From Sphingobium sp. JS3065 (GTDB taxonomy: Bacteria; Pseudomonadota; Alphaproteobacteria; Sphingomonadales; Sphingomonadaceae), in NCBI RefSeq assembly GCF_026427355.1, contig NZ_CP102665.1, positions 613,501 to 677,500 on the forward strand: a DNA stretch of 64,000 nt. The letters run 5' to 3'. Of the stretch, positions 16,915-25,014 are shown piece after piece (position 1 is the stretch's first letter; each line of letters starts with the position of its first letter). The translations under genes and the position numbers were made by a program. The notes under the pieces are model-generated. The model was not told where the DNA came from, made no database searches, and saw only the letters and a list, made by a program, of their open reading frames with translations.

Positions 16915-17676
16915 ATGCCCGATCTTTTCACAGGTAAGGTCGCCGTGGTTACCGGCGGCAGCGCCGGTATCGGGCGCGCCGCTGCCCACCTGTTCGCCAA
17001 GCACGACGCCCGCGTGATCGTGTCGGATATCAGCGAGGCCGCGGGCGAAGCTGTGGCCGACGAAATCCGTGGTGCGGGAGGCGAAGCCCGCTTCGTACGT
17101 TGCGATGTCAGCGACCGCGCTTCCGTCGCGGCGTTGATCGCAGCCGTCGTCGCTACCTATGACCGCCTTGACTGCGCCTTCAACAATGCGGGCGTGTGCC
17201 TGGACGAAGGCGAGGATTGGAATGACGACGTGTTCGATCGCACGTTCGAGATCAATGTGAAGGGGGTGATGTCCTGCATGAAGGCGCAGATCCCCCACAT
17301 GTTGAACAATGGTGGCGGAACGATAGTCAACACCGCATCTACCAACGGCATCGTTTCATCCGGCATGCCTTCTCTGCCCGCATATACCGGGAGCAAGCAC
17401 GCCGTCATCGGACTTACCAAGACCGCGGCGCTGACTTATGCGCGGCGGGGAATCCGGGTGAACGCACTTTGCCCGGGCGTGACCTTCACGCCCATGGTCG
17501 AACAGGTCGCTGCGCTCGGTCCTGCGGTCAAGGAAACGCTGGACAACTACTCGCCCATGGGTCGCATGGCTCGACCGGAGGAAATGGCTGAGGCCGCGAT
17601 CTGGCTCTGTTCCGACAAGTCCAGCTTCGTCAACGGCCACGCACTGGTGGTCGATGGAGGTGCGGTCATTCAGTGA
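16915..17676 (+). CDS. SDR-family oxidoreductase, 253 aa
   Basis: This is a classical short-chain dehydrogenase with TGGSAGIGRAAA at the nucleotide site, NNAG near residue 87, and the catalytic Ser and YxxxK in TASTNGIVSSG and YTGSKHAVIG. It ends in the usual VDGGAVIQ. The ATG at 16915 has GGAGGA seven bases upstream; the longer frame from 16837 has no family sequence. It starts an operon with a SnoaL-like protein, an MDR dehydrogenase and a second SnoaL-like protein. It probably oxidises an alcohol intermediate using NAD(P). Confidence 0.88.
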   Translation: MPDLFTGKVAVVTGGSAGIGRAAAHLFAKHDARVIVSDISEAAGEAVADEIRGAGGEARFVRCDVSDRASVAALIAAVVATYDRLDCAFNNAGVCLDEGEDWNDDVFDRTFEINVKGVMSCMKAQIPHMLNNGGGTIVNTASTNGIVSSGMPSLPAYTGSKHAVIGLTKTAALTYARRGIRVNALCPGVTFTPMVEQVAALGPAVKETLDNYSPMGRMARPEEMAEAAIWLCSDKSSFVNGHALVVDGGAVIQ

Positions 17677-17713
17677 CGCGGCCAATCGCAAGCATCATCG
17701 CAAGGGAGAGGAC

Positions 17714-18298
17714 ATGGTTAGTTTCAAGGAAAAGCTGCGCCGGTTGATCGATCGGCAGGAAATCATGGACTGCCTGACCCGTTATTGCCGTGGCGTCGAT
17801 CGGCTGGACAAGGACCTCCTGCTGTCCGCCTATCATGCCGATGCACAGGATGACCACGGCGTCTTCGTTGGAAAGGCGGCGGACTTCTGGGACTGGGTTC
17901 ATGAAGCCCATAGCATCGGCCAAAAGCGGACGATGCACACGATCATGAACCATATGTGCGAGATTGACGGCGATGTTGCCCATGGCGAGACCTATTGCGT
18001 CTATTATGGCCATAATGCGGATGACAGTTTCGACATAACCGGTTGTCGCTATATCGACCGTTTCGAGCGTCGCGATGGCGTATGGCGCATCGCCGATCGC
18101 ATCTGCGTGATCGAATGGTTCCGCGACCTGTCATCCCGGCCCGACGCCAACCCCTTCTATCTCGAAGCCATGGCGGAAATGATGCACAACGCACCCAACC
18201 GTCGCGACAATCACGATGTTTCCTATATGCGACCACTGCGGCAGCTGCGCGAGCCACGCAGGTTGAATGCGTCCGCTCCCTTTCCCACGGAGTCATGA
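17714..18298 (+). CDS. SnoaL-like/NTF2-fold protein, 194 aa
   Basis: The protein matches the SnoaL-like (NTF2 cone) fold seen in small hydrolases, isomerases and dehydratases and in ring-hydroxylase small subunits. It begins with a helix containing the typical IMDCLTRYCRGVDRLDKDLL, followed by strands with YIDRFERRDGVWRIADR. The ATG at 17714 follows GGGAGAGG. Its stop overlaps the start of the MDR gene. The reaction is not known; a dehydratase or isomerase role on a ring compound is a guess from the fold and neighbours. Confidence 0.78.
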   Translation: MVSFKEKLRRLIDRQEIMDCLTRYCRGVDRLDKDLLLSAYHADAQDDHGVFVGKAADFWDWVHEAHSIGQKRTMHTIMNHMCEIDGDVAHGETYCVYYGHNADDSFDITGCRYIDRFERRDGVWRIADRICVIEWFRDLSSRPDANPFYLEAMAEMMHNAPNRRDNHDVSYMRPLRQLREPRRLNASAPFPTES

Positions 18299-19314
18299 TG
18301 AAAAGCTATCATCTCAAAAAACTGGGCGGCCTCGATGGCCTGTCATGCCAGGATGCGGAAGGCAAAGCGATCGGATCGAATGAGGTGCGGGTGCGCATGC
18401 GCGCCGCCTCTCTCAATTATCGCGATCTTCTTATACTCCTGGACATGGTCCCTGGCGGTGGCACGATTGCCGACGTGGTTCCCCTGTCGGATGGGGCAGG
18501 CGAGGTTCTCGAAGTCGGCTCGGACGTGCGTGACATCGCTATTGGCGACCGCGTCGTCGCGGTTATGCTTCCCCGTTGGGTTGATGGCCCACCCGTACAA
18601 GCCTATCTGACTGATGCATTGGGCGGGTCGTTGCACGGAACGCTTCGGCAAGAGGCGATATTGAGCGGCGATGGCGTGCTGCGCCTGCCCGATCATCTCT
18701 CCTTCGAAGAAGGGGCGGCCCTTGGCTGCGCCAGCGTCACCGCCTGGTCCTCATTGGTCGGGGGTCGCGGGCTCCTGCCGGGTCAGACTGTGCTGGTGCA
18801 GGGCACGGGCGGCGTATCGCTGTTCGCGCTGCAATATGCCAAAGCCGCGGGCGCGACCGTGATCGCAACCACATCTTCCGCGGCCAAGGCCGAACAATTG
18901 CGCGCGCTCGGCGCCGATGCGGTGGTCAATTATGTCGAACAGCCCGAATGGGCCGGCGCCGTCCGCGCTCTTACCGGCGGAACCGGGGTGGATCGCGTGG
19001 TGGAGGTCGGCGGCCCTGGCACGATACAGCAGACCATCGCCGCCAGCGCGATCGGCGGCCATATCTCCATCGTAGGTTTCAGCGGCGGGGCGGATGGCGT
19101 GTTCAGCCCCCTTGCGCTGCTGGGCAACGGACTGACGTTGGAGGGCATTGTCGTCGGCAGCCGCCGGAACTTCGTCGACTCCCTGCGAGCAATGGACAGC
19201 GCGAAATTGAGGCCGGTACTCGATGAGGTCTTCGCCTTCGATCGTGCGGCCGACGCCTATCGGCACATGCTGGAGCGCAAGCATGTCGGAAAAGTGATCG
19301 TGCGGATCGATTGA
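18295..19314 (+). CDS. Zinc-binding-family (MDR) NADPH:quinone-oxidoreductase-like dehydrogenase, 339 aa
   Basis: This is a medium-chain dehydrogenase/reductase of the quinone oxidoreductase/crotonyl-CoA reductase type. It has a GroES-like N-terminal domain (SLNYRDLLILLDMVPGG) and a Rossmann domain with VLVQGTGGVSLFALQYAKAA. The structural-zinc cysteine cluster of alcohol dehydrogenases is absent, so it is probably a zinc-free NADPH-dependent enone or enoyl reductase. Two adjacent ATG codons (18295, 18298) can start it and overlap the preceding stop. It is in the middle of the SDR-SnoaL-MDR-SnoaL operon. Confidence 0.85.
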   Translation: MMKSYHLKKLGGLDGLSCQDAEGKAIGSNEVRVRMRAASLNYRDLLILLDMVPGGGTIADVVPLSDGAGEVLEVGSDVRDIAIGDRVVAVMLPRWVDGPPVQAYLTDALGGSLHGTLRQEAILSGDGVLRLPDHLSFEEGAALGCASVTAWSSLVGGRGLLPGQTVLVQGTGGVSLFALQYAKAAGATVIATTSSAAKAEQLRALGADAVVNYVEQPEWAGAVRALTGGTGVDRVVEVGGPGTIQQTIAASAIGGHISIVGFSGGADGVFSPLALLGNGLTLEGIVVGSRRNFVDSLRAMDSAKLRPVLDEVFAFDRAADAYRHMLERKHVGKVIVRID

Positions 19315-19403
19315 GCCGCTTCGACGGCTCCCGGCAGGCAACCGCTCGCGATACCCGCCGTCGGAACGGGTCAACACCAGGCCATGACAAGGAAACCAAT
19401 CCC

Positions 19404-19904
19404 ATGAACAATGTTGCTGACGAACTGGCGCTTCGCAAGTTGCTCGCGATCTACAGCGATGCCTGCTGGCGTAAGGACGGCGATAGCTTTGCCAGCGCCT
19501 GGGCTGAAGACGGCGAATGGCTGCTTGTCGGGCAAAAGCTGGTGGGCAAGGCGATGATTCTCGGCTTCTGGGAACAGTTCATGCAGAATTTCACCAGCAC
19601 TTGGCAGGTGCAGCATACGATGATCCTTGAACTGGACGGCGACCTTGGGCGCGGCCGGATTTATGTCGATGAACATGTCGTGCTTCCCAATGGCGGCGGG
19701 ATGTTCAATAGGGGCATCTACCATGACGACTATGCGAAAGTGGATGGTCGGTGGCTATTCAAGCGCCGGCACTTCGACCTCGTCCACAAATCCATGCTAG
19801 CCGACGCGGGGACAGCTTATTCGACCCTGCCCTACGGCCCTGCGCCGGTTGACCCGGATCGCAACCGTCCCGCCACTCCTCCACTCGAACAAGTGCTGCC
19901 CTGA
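19404..19904 (+). CDS. SnoaL-like/NTF2-fold protein, 166 aa
   Basis: This is a second SnoaL-like protein. The N-terminal helix (LALRKLLAIYSDACWRKDGD) and the strand-rich remainder ending in VDGRWLFKRRHFDLVHKSM fit the NTF2 fold. The ATG at 19404 starts the family sequence. It is the last gene of this operon before the gap leading to fbiC. It differs clearly from the SnoaL protein at 17714, so it is not a tandem duplicate. Its reaction is unknown. Confidence 0.75.
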   Translation: MNNVADELALRKLLAIYSDACWRKDGDSFASAWAEDGEWLLVGQKLVGKAMILGFWEQFMQNFTSTWQVQHTMILELDGDLGRGRIYVDEHVVLPNGGGMFNRGIYHDDYAKVDGRWLFKRRHFDLVHKSMLADAGTAYSTLPYGPAPVDPDRNRPATPPLEQVLP

Positions 19905-20021
19905 CCATAGGATAAGAGGACTGATCCAATTTCATGGCATGGACGATAAGACGAGCGAACGTGGGGCGCCCTGGGCGCTGGTCGACTCTCCGCCCTTGCC
20001 TGACGATCATGCTGTGCTAGA

Positions 20022-20046
20022 AGAAATAATAAGCATGAGTATTATT
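20022..20046. promoter_or_regulatory. AT-rich inverted repeat just upstream of fbiC (candidate operator)
   Basis: A perfect inverted repeat with arms AATAATA (20025-20031) and TATTATT (20040-20046) lies 14 bases before the GTG start of fbiC. On the minus strand 20034-20022 reads GCTTATTATTTCT, close to GCGTATTATATCT at 3902-3914. A protein bound here would overlap the ribosome site region. Function is inferred. Confidence 0.4.
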
Positions 20047-20060
20047 CCAGGATCGATCAG

Positions 20061-22454
20061 GTGAATGAAGCCGCCGCATTGATGATGAGCATCGCCCGGA
20101 AAGCGCCGGAGCGCCTGCTCGATGTTCCCGTGCCCGAACTCATCGCATCGGCCGGCATGCTGCGTGACGAGGGTCACAGATCGCACATCAGCTATTCACG
20201 CAAAGTCTTTATTCCGCTCACCAGATTGTGTCGGGACGTCTGCCATTATTGCACCTTCGCCCAGCCTCCGCGCAAAGGCCATCGCGCGTTCCTTACACCC
20301 GCCGAGGTGCTGGATATCGCACGCGCAGGCGCGGCGGCGGGGTGCCATGAAGCGCTGTTCACTCTCGGCGACAAACCCGAACTGCGTTATCGCGTCGCAC
20401 GTGAGGAGTTGGCCGCGCTCGGGCACGGCACAACATTGTCCTATCTTACCGCCATGTGCCGACTGGTTCTGGAGGAAACCGGGCTGCTGCCGCACGCCAA
20501 CCCTGGATTGATGACGGCAGAGGAGATCGCTGCTCTGCGCGAAGTCACCGTGTCGCAGGGCATCATGCTGGAATCGAGCGCCGAGCGGTTATGCCAACGG
20601 GGCGGCCCGCATCATGGATCGCCCGACAAGATACCGGCACGGCGGCTCAAGACGATTGCACTTGCAGGCGAGCAGGCCGTTCCGTTCACCACGGGCATTC
20701 TCATCGGCATCGGTGAAACGCGCGCCGAGCGGCTCGACTCCCTGCTTGCCATCCGTGAATTGCATGACCGCCATGGTCACATCCAGGAAATCATCGTCCA
20801 GAATTTCCGATCGAAGCCGGGAACGCGGATGATGGCGGCGGCCGAGCCGGACATCGACGACCTTAAATGGACGATCGCGCTGGCTCGCATCCTGTTCGGA
20901 CCGGCGATGAACATCCAGGCTCCGCCCAATCTTACCGAGCATTTCGGTTCGCTGGTGGAAGCGGGCCTCAATGACTGGGGCGGCGTCTCCCCGGTCACGC
21001 CGGACCATGTCAATCCTGAAGCGGCATGGCCGCAGATCGCCGTGCTGGCGCGCGAAACGGAAAAGGCCGGAAAGCAACTGGTCCAGCGGCTGGCTGTCTA
21101 TCCTCCCTATGCCCTGGAAGCCGGGCATTGGCAGGCGCCGGCCGTCCGCCCTGCCTTGTTGCGCGCGATGGATAGCGGAGGGCTGGCGCGCGATCATAAC
21201 TGGTCGCCCGGCGTCACCTTGGTCCAGCCACCTCGCCGGGCGCCTGCATTGGGGTTGCTGGATCCACGGATCGGCCGAGGCATCGCTCTTGCAGCGCGGA
21301 ACGAACCGCTTGACGCAATGATGATCGAGACGCTGTTTGGCGCACGCGGTGTCGATCTGGAAGCGATCTGCGAGGCCGCCGATGGAATCCGCAGCGAGAG
21401 ATCGGGCGACGTCGTGCGTTATGTCGTGAACCGCAACATCAACTACACCAATGTCTGCAGCTTCAAGTGCGGCTTCTGCGCGTTTTCCAAAGGCAAGACG
21501 TCGGAGGCGCTGCGCGGAGCGCCCTATGACCTGGCTTTGGACGAAATCAGCCGCCGGACGGTCGAGGCGTGGGAACGCGGCGCAAGCGAAGTGTGCATGC
21601 AGGGCGGCATCCATCCCGCCTATAATGGCGACACCTACCGCACGCTCTGCCGCACGGTAAAGCAGGCAGAGCCTGAAATGCACATCCATGCTTTCTCCCC
21701 GTTGGAGATCGCGCATGGAGCTTCATCGCTTGGCCTGTCGATAGGCGATTATCTGGCCAGTCTGAAGGAGGCGGGCCTTGGCACGCTGCCGGGCACGGCC
21801 GCCGAGGTGCTCGATGACGAGGTACGAGCGGTCATTTGCCCGGACAAGCTGACGACGGCTCAATGGCTCGACATCGTCGGCACGGCGCATGAAGTGGGGC
21901 TGCGGACGACATCCACGATCATGTTCGGTCATGTGGACAGGCCGCGCCATTGGGCACGGCACCTGATCGTGCTGCGCGACTTGCAGGCGCGCACCGGCGG
22001 CATCACGGAATTCGTTCCCCTGCCCTTTGTCCATATGGAAGCTCCCATCTATCTCAAGGGTCGCGCGCGGCGCGGGCCGACCTGGCGCGAAACGCTGCTG
22101 ATGCATGCGGTCGCTCGGCTGGCGCTCAACCCGCTTATCACGAACATACAGGCGAGTTGGGTCAAGATTGGCCCGGCAGGGGTCGGCGCGCTGCTCAACG
22201 CGGGTGTCAACGATCTTGGCGGCACGCTGATGAATGAGAGCATTTCGCGCGCGGCCGGGACAGGCCATGGCCAGGAGATGCCGCCCGAGGCGATGGAGCA
22301 GCTGATCCGCGCACATGGCCGCATACCGATCCAGAGGACAACGCTTTACCGCGATGCGGATCCGACTCAACGCGCCCGGTCTTACGCAGCGCAAGCCTTG
22401 TCGCAGGTCGTGCAGACGCCCGTCGCTCGCCGATGGCCCGCCACCGCCGCCTGA
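20061..22454 (+). CDS. fbiC: FO synthase, bifunctional CofG-CofH (7,8-didemethyl-8-hydroxy-5-deazariboflavin synthase), 797 aa
   Basis: This is a double radical-SAM enzyme that makes FO, the deazaflavin chromophore of coenzyme F420, from tyrosine and a ribityl-aminouracil. The CofG-like half has the cluster cysteines C57, C61 and C64 in CRDVCHYCTF. The CofH-like half has C466, C470 and C473 in CSFKCGFCAF. The fused length is that of actinobacterial FbiC; archaea and cyanobacteria use separate proteins. The likely start is GTG at 20061 with CAGGA before it. An F420-dependent NADP-reductase-like gene follows. CofC, CofD and CofE, needed to turn FO into F420, are not in the window. Confidence 0.93.
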   Translation: MNEAAALMMSIARKAPERLLDVPVPELIASAGMLRDEGHRSHISYSRKVFIPLTRLCRDVCHYCTFAQPPRKGHRAFLTPAEVLDIARAGAAAGCHEALFTLGDKPELRYRVAREELAALGHGTTLSYLTAMCRLVLEETGLLPHANPGLMTAEEIAALREVTVSQGIMLESSAERLCQRGGPHHGSPDKIPARRLKTIALAGEQAVPFTTGILIGIGETRAERLDSLLAIRELHDRHGHIQEIIVQNFRSKPGTRMMAAAEPDIDDLKWTIALARILFGPAMNIQAPPNLTEHFGSLVEAGLNDWGGVSPVTPDHVNPEAAWPQIAVLARETEKAGKQLVQRLAVYPPYALEAGHWQAPAVRPALLRAMDSGGLARDHNWSPGVTLVQPPRRAPALGLLDPRIGRGIALAARNEPLDAMMIETLFGARGVDLEAICEAADGIRSERSGDVVRYVVNRNINYTNVCSFKCGFCAFSKGKTSEALRGAPYDLALDEISRRTVEAWERGASEVCMQGGIHPAYNGDTYRTLCRTVKQAEPEMHIHAFSPLEIAHGASSLGLSIGDYLASLKEAGLGTLPGTAAEVLDDEVRAVICPDKLTTAQWLDIVGTAHEVGLRTTSTIMFGHVDRPRHWARHLIVLRDLQARTGGITEFVPLPFVHMEAPIYLKGRARRGPTWRETLLMHAVARLALNPLITNIQASWVKIGPAGVGALLNAGVNDLGGTLMNESISRAAGTGHGQEMPPEAMEQLIRAHGRIPIQRTTLYRDADPTQRARSYAAQALSQVVQTPVARRWPATAA

Positions 22455-22479
22455 ACATCATTTTCCGAAGGACGAACTC

Positions 22480-23157
22480 ATGACCAAGACCAGCAATCCC
22501 ATAACCATCGCCGTCCTGGGGGGCACAGGTCATGAAGGCGGCGGACTCGCACTGCGTTGGGCGCGGGCCGGTCATCGCGTCATCATCGGTTCGCGCGATG
22601 GTGGGCGCGCCGCCACGCACGCCGCCGACCTGACAGCGACCGCCGGAACGACCATTGAAGGCATGGGCAATCGCGAAGCCGCCGCCGCCGCGCAGATCGT
22701 GGTGCTGGCTGTTCCTTTCAGCGCGCAAATGGCGACCGCACTGGGCGTGGGCGACGAACTGATCGGCAAGATCCTGATCGACGTGACGGTGCCGCTGGTG
22801 CCCCCCAAGGTCGGACGGGTGCAGTTGCCCGGCGGGGGATCAGCCGTCGTTCTCCTTCAGGAAAAGCTGGGCGAAGCGGTCAAGGTTGTCGCAGCCTTCC
22901 AGAATATTTCCGCCCACCAACTCGCGGATCTGGATCGCGAGATCGATTGCGACGTTCTGGTGAGCGGTGATGACGAGGCCGCGCGGCAAATCGTCGTCGG
23001 ATTGGCGGAGGACGGCGGGATGCTAGCCTGGCATGCCGGCCCGCTCGCCAATTCGGCCGCCGCCGAGGCGCTGACTTCGGTTCTCATCTCGATCAATCGC
23101 CGGTATAAGATCGCCACGGGTTCGGGTATCCGGATCACCGGTGCGAGAAGCGCGTGA
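22480..23157 (+). CDS. npdG: F420:NADPH oxidoreductase-like protein (NpdG/Fno family), 225 aa
   Basis: This is an NADP-binding Rossmann protein of the F420-dependent NADP reductase family. ITIAVLGGTGHEGGGLALRW is the nucleotide site and VIIGSRDGGRA the NADP-specific region. In picrate degraders and methanogens such enzymes transfer hydride between NADPH and F420. It starts 25 bases after fbiC with CGAAGGACG upstream, so the two form an operon. The pairing supports local supply and reduction of a deazaflavin. A generic NADP oxidoreductase/F420-independent role cannot be excluded, because the family also contains proteins of other function. Confidence 0.8.
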   Translation: MTKTSNPITIAVLGGTGHEGGGLALRWARAGHRVIIGSRDGGRAATHAADLTATAGTTIEGMGNREAAAAAQIVVLAVPFSAQMATALGVGDELIGKILIDVTVPLVPPKVGRVQLPGGGSAVVLLQEKLGEAVKVVAAFQNISAHQLADLDREIDCDVLVSGDDEAARQIVVGLAEDGGMLAWHAGPLANSAAAEALTSVLISINRRYKIATGSGIRITGARSA

Positions 23158-23250
23158 ACAGGCAGTCTGCCATGTAGTAGCGAAGGCGGCGTATTCCGCG
23201 GCCTGCGGCTATCGCCTGCCCTCTCTGAGGCCTGAGCCTCAGAAAGCTGG

Positions 23251-23284
23251 AGCATGATCCGATCAGACTTAATCGGATCATGCT
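23251..23284. terminator. Hairpin terminator between convergent npdG and Rieske genes
   Basis: Perfect 13-base arms AGCATGATCCGAT and ATCGGATCATGCT flank a short loop, followed by CTATTTGATTT on the plus strand. A smaller hairpin (CTGAGG/CCTCAG, 23225-23242) precedes it. The position after npdG fits transcript ending for the fbiC operon. The rest of the 256-bp gap shows no gene. Confidence 0.65.
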
Positions 23285-23376
23285 CTATTTGATTTATCGT
23301 CTGTTTTTCATATCTTTCGCGTAGCGACACGCATGCCGATCAGCTATTCGCTGGTTAATCGGCAGGCGGCGAAGTC

Positions 23377-23404
23377 CGGGAGGCGCCGTCAGGACGCCTC
23401 CCGG
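23377..23404 (-). terminator. Hairpin after the Rieske oxygenase gene
   Basis: Perfect 10-base arms CCGGGAGGCG (23377-23386) and CGCCTCCCGG (23395-23404) lie just past the Rieske stop codon on the minus strand. No long T-run follows, so ending may be weak or Rho-assisted. Confidence 0.5.
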
Positions 23405-23413
23405 AATTAAATT

Positions 23414-24856
23414 CTAACCTGCATTGAGCGCCGCTTGCTTGGCGGCCGCGCCTTCGGCGATCTTGCGATCGATCAGGGCGTTCCAGTGCTGGATGATCAT
23501 TTCCTGATACGCGCCCAGTTGCGAATGCGTACGCCTGGGATCGGCCGCCTGAAGGCCCTGCTGCACGCGCGGCATGTTCGCCATGTCCTGATCGAACACA
23601 TAGGCTAGGAAACCGAAGGCCGGCATATGTTCCTTCAAGCTCGCGTCATTGCCGAGATGGACCATGGGGGACGGTGCCGGCCGCGGCTTGCTCTCGTCAT
23701 AGGGCAGAAGCATGTGCACTTCGTAATAGGATTTTTGCGGATCGGTTTCGTGCGGTGTGAAGCGGTACACGAAGGGCAGAGACTCGGAGAGCCAGAACGC
23801 GTAATTGGGGAACACGAAATAAAGGATGGCGTCGAGCATGACCGCGTCGGGCGCCTTGCAATCGACCCCATAGAACTGCTTCTGCACTTCGCGATGCCAT
23901 GCCGCAGCCTGCTGGCGCAGATCCTTGGACGTATCGAAATCCGGCAGCTTCGCGCCGGGATAATGCCACTGCTCCATGATCTGAGCGTAGACATTTACCG
24001 CCTCCAGCGGGGTTGCCGAGGCATCCGCATGCATGCTGGGAACGGCCGAAGGCGTCACCTGCCGCCCGATTGCGCCGTGCGGTAAATCCCAAACGTCATA
24101 TTGGGACTGGCTGTCGCCATTATAGGGCACTGCTTCGGGATGCGTCTCGATCACATGATAGGATTCGTGGAACGCCTCCTGCACGATCTTCCAGTTGGCG
24201 TCGACCAGCCTGCGGAAGCGCGCGGCGGTGTATCGCTTTGTATAGTCAAATTCAGCAAAATGTTCGATGACGGGGCCAAGCGCCTCTTCCAGCGGAGCGG
24301 CATCCGGATCGGCATTAATGAAGATGAAGCCGCCCCAACGGCCGATATTCGCTTCGCGCAGACGGCCGTTCTTGGCAGTGACCGCTTTGAAGTCCCAATG
24401 GCTGGGAATATATTTGAGCGACCCGTCAAGCTTCCATTCCCACGCATGGTAGGGGCATTTGATCGTGTCTCCCGACGCGTGATCGTCGCAAAGCCGCGTT
24501 CCGCGATGTATGCAGGAATTGAAATAGGCCTTGAATTCGTTTTCGGCTGTGCGGACAATCAGGAACGAACGGTTGCCCAGCGGGAAGGCCAGACGATCGC
24601 CGACATTGGGCAGATCCTCGTCCCGGCAAGCGAACTGCCACGTCTTCATGAAGACGTTTTCGAATTCCTCCGCAGCGAAGCCGGCATCATAATAGCGTTT
24701 GAAATCGACCTGCTGGTTTTCGGGATCGTGGTTGCCGACCGCAAGCATCGCGGCATTCTTCTCGACCGCGTCGCGATCCCACAATATTTGCGTTACCGGC
24801 CGTTCTTCGTTGCCATAACCACGCTGCAGATCCTGGCGTCTGGAAACCACTCTCAT
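23414..24856 (-). CDS. Rieske [2Fe-2S] aromatic-ring-hydroxylating oxygenase, alpha subunit, 480 aa
   Basis: This is a non-haem iron oxygenase large subunit. The Rieske cluster ligands are C115-x-H117 and C134-xx-H137 (SCIHRGT and KCPYHAW). The mononuclear iron site is in QEAFHESYHVIETH with H234 and H239. Length is typical. The start has AGGAGAG upstream. No beta subunit, ferredoxin or reductase gene is nearby, so it is probably an alpha-only oxygenase fed by a distant reductase. It follows the DUF849 gene on the same strand after 158 bases. The substrate is unknown; ring or side-chain oxidation is likely. Confidence 0.9.
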   Translation of the reverse strand: MRVVSRRQDLQRGYGNEERPVTQILWDRDAVEKNAAMLAVGNHDPENQQVDFKRYYDAGFAAEEFENVFMKTWQFACRDEDLPNVGDRLAFPLGNRSFLIVRTAENEFKAYFNSCIHRGTRLCDDHASGDTIKCPYHAWEWKLDGSLKYIPSHWDFKAVTAKNGRLREANIGRWGGFIFINADPDAAPLEEALGPVIEHFAEFDYTKRYTAARFRRLVDANWKIVQEAFHESYHVIETHPEAVPYNGDSQSQYDVWDLPHGAIGRQVTPSAVPSMHADASATPLEAVNVYAQIMEQWHYPGAKLPDFDTSKDLRQQAAAWHREVQKQFYGVDCKAPDAVMLDAILYFVFPNYAFWLSESLPFVYRFTPHETDPQKSYYEVHMLLPYDESKPRPAPSPMVHLGNDASLKEHMPAFGFLAYVFDQDMANMPRVQQGLQAADPRRTHSQLGAYQEMIIQHWNALIDRKIAEGAAAKQAALNAG

Positions 24857-24984
24857 AACCTCTCTCCTTTATTACTGAGTCGACGCGCCGACCTTCGACT
24901 GGCACTTCTGCCCCCGAATATCTACTGGCCGCAGCTTGGTCTGCCCTCGGCAGGAAATATGATCCGCAAGCACACCGGATACAA

Positions 24985-25000
24985 TAGGACAAACGTCCTA
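24985..25000. promoter_or_regulatory. Inverted repeat upstream of the Rieske gene (candidate operator)
   Basis: TAGGAC-AAAC-GTCCTA is a perfect 6-base dyad located 129 bp before the Rieske start and just after the DUF849 stop. Its core GGACAAACGTCC differs by one base from the dyad at 14172-14183 in front of the TetR gene. Shared regulation is inferred. Confidence 0.35.
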
Positions 25001-25014
25001 AATCTGCAAATGCA

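Noticed and set aside
19936..20064. Short 42-codon frame ending on the fbiC start, possible leader peptide
   Set aside because: It has no good ribosome site and no similarity, and overlaps the operator-like dyad; the overlap with fbiC may be chance.
20589..21716. Minus-strand open frame of 375 codons
   Set aside because: It is antisense to fbiC and has no known motif.
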